DNA of 64,000 nt, from positions 186,001-250,000 of the forward strand of contig NZ_WTYD01000002.1 in assembly GCF_009827295.1 (NCBI RefSeq). The letters are read 5' to 3'. The stretch is from Qipengyuania pelagi (GTDB taxonomy: Bacteria > Pseudomonadota > Alphaproteobacteria > Sphingomonadales > Sphingomonadaceae). The translations under genes were made by a program, and so were the position numbers. Of this stretch, positions 63,650-64,000 are shown piece by piece. How positions within the stretch are numbered: the stretch's first letter is position 1; each line of letters opens with the position of its first letter. The notes beneath the pieces are model-generated. The model made no database searches. It saw nothing but the letters and a program-made list of their open reading frames with translations, and was not told the origin of the DNA.

Positions 63650-64000
63650 CTATTGGGGTTGCGGCAGCGACGTATCGGTCGCGGCCTCATCCGGCAGTTC
63701 CGCGTCGCGCTCCTGCCGCAGGCGCTCCATATAGGCATCCTCGATCGCCTCGACCCGCTCCTGCTCGGCAGCGGCATCCTCGTCGATCGTGGCGAGGCGT
63801 TCCTGACGCGCGGCCTCGATCAGCTGGGCGAAGCGCACCGAGGAGCCGTTCGCGCGGTCCGCATAGGCAGCTTCGATCATCGCCTGGGTACAGCCGGTTT
63901 CCGAACCCGCTCCGGCGGCGGAGCAGGACAGGATGCCGAAATCGCCGACGATATCGAGCCGTTCGACGCGCGAGGCCCAGGAATTGTTCGCCGGATTGTC
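63650..64000 (-). CDS. Hypothetical protein, C-terminal fragment (5' end outside window)
   Basis: The minus-strand frame is open to the right edge, so only the last 116 residues are seen. They begin DNPANNSWASRVERLDIVGDF and end with a highly charged helical tail rich in Glu, Ala and Arg (about the last 80 residues), followed by TSLPQPQ. Two Cys lie near the visible start. I cannot assign a family. It lies 74 bp upstream of wecB on the same strand. Confidence 0.6.
   Translation of the reverse strand, partial: DNPANNSWASRVERLDIVGDFGILSCSAAGAGSETGCTQAMIEAAYADRANGSSVRFAQLIEAARQERLATIDEDAAAEQERVEAIEDAYMERLRQERDAELPDEAATDTSLPQPQ

Overview
The window is a chromosomal segment of a GC-rich alphaproteobacterium. 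Several neighbourhoods point to Sphingomonadales, probably Erythrobacteraceae: ileS-lspA followed by a DUF3035-type lipoprotein gene, purE-purK-folA-ribF, a SciP/DUF1153 gene, and a sphingomonad-style exopolysaccharide locus. The genus assignment is inference, because no rRNA gene is present.

Region 1 (1-25,926) is a surface-polysaccharide locus. The left edge cuts a Wzc-type tyrosine autokinase gene, which is followed by a TPR-like membrane protein and a small secreted protein. A minus-strand group (beta-helix protein, TviC-type 4-epimerase, TviB-type dehydrogenase) lies divergent to an asparagine-synthase-type amidotransferase. Twelve minus-strand genes (22,301 down to 8,961), many joined by ATGA or GTGA overlaps, then encode the initiating sugar-phosphate transferase, a fused acetyltransferase/3,4-ketoisomerase, an aminotransferase, a WzxE-like flippase, glycosyltransferases, an EpsG/Wzy-type polymerase, a 2-oxoglutarate oxygenase, an acyltransferase and an alkaline-phosphatase-like protein. 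Divergent rmlCBDA makes dTDP-L-rhamnose and also the dTDP-4-keto-6-deoxyglucose that the 3-amino-sugar branch needs. The predicted polymer therefore carries rhamnose, a 3-acetamido-3,6-dideoxyhexose (Fuc3NAc or Qui3NAc) and an N-acetylhexosaminuronic acid, the last probably amidated.

Region 2 (26,100-43,700) is mostly housekeeping: tRNA-Thr(GGT), gpmA, purE (with an unusual C-terminal tail), purK, folA, ribF, ileS, lspA, a BamF/DUF3035-type lipoprotein, a CNNM/CorC-type transporter, an OmpA-family lipoprotein, a CysQ-like phosphatase, sucC, etfBA, and two tandem secreted TonB-C-like proteins. Three intergenic features stand out: a 122-bp quasi-palindrome at 35,200, an imperfect inverted repeat at 31,022-31,167, and a palindromic operator over the etfB promoter.

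Region 3 (43,700-60,050) holds a DUF445 protein, an RND efflux pair with an unusual membrane insertion in the permease, a GlsB-type membrane protein, sciP with a translationally coupled partner, mnmA, two hypothetical proteins, a serine hydrolase, PhzF-like, CDF transporter, pdxH, a DnaJ-like co-chaperone, a YihY/BrkB protein and fabI. Region 4 (60,079-64,000) is a second nucleotide-sugar group: wecC and wecB on the minus strand, with a UDP-glucuronate 4-epimerase-type gene on the plus strand between them, and a partial unknown gene at the right edge. I saw no CRISPR array, insertion sequence or prophage.
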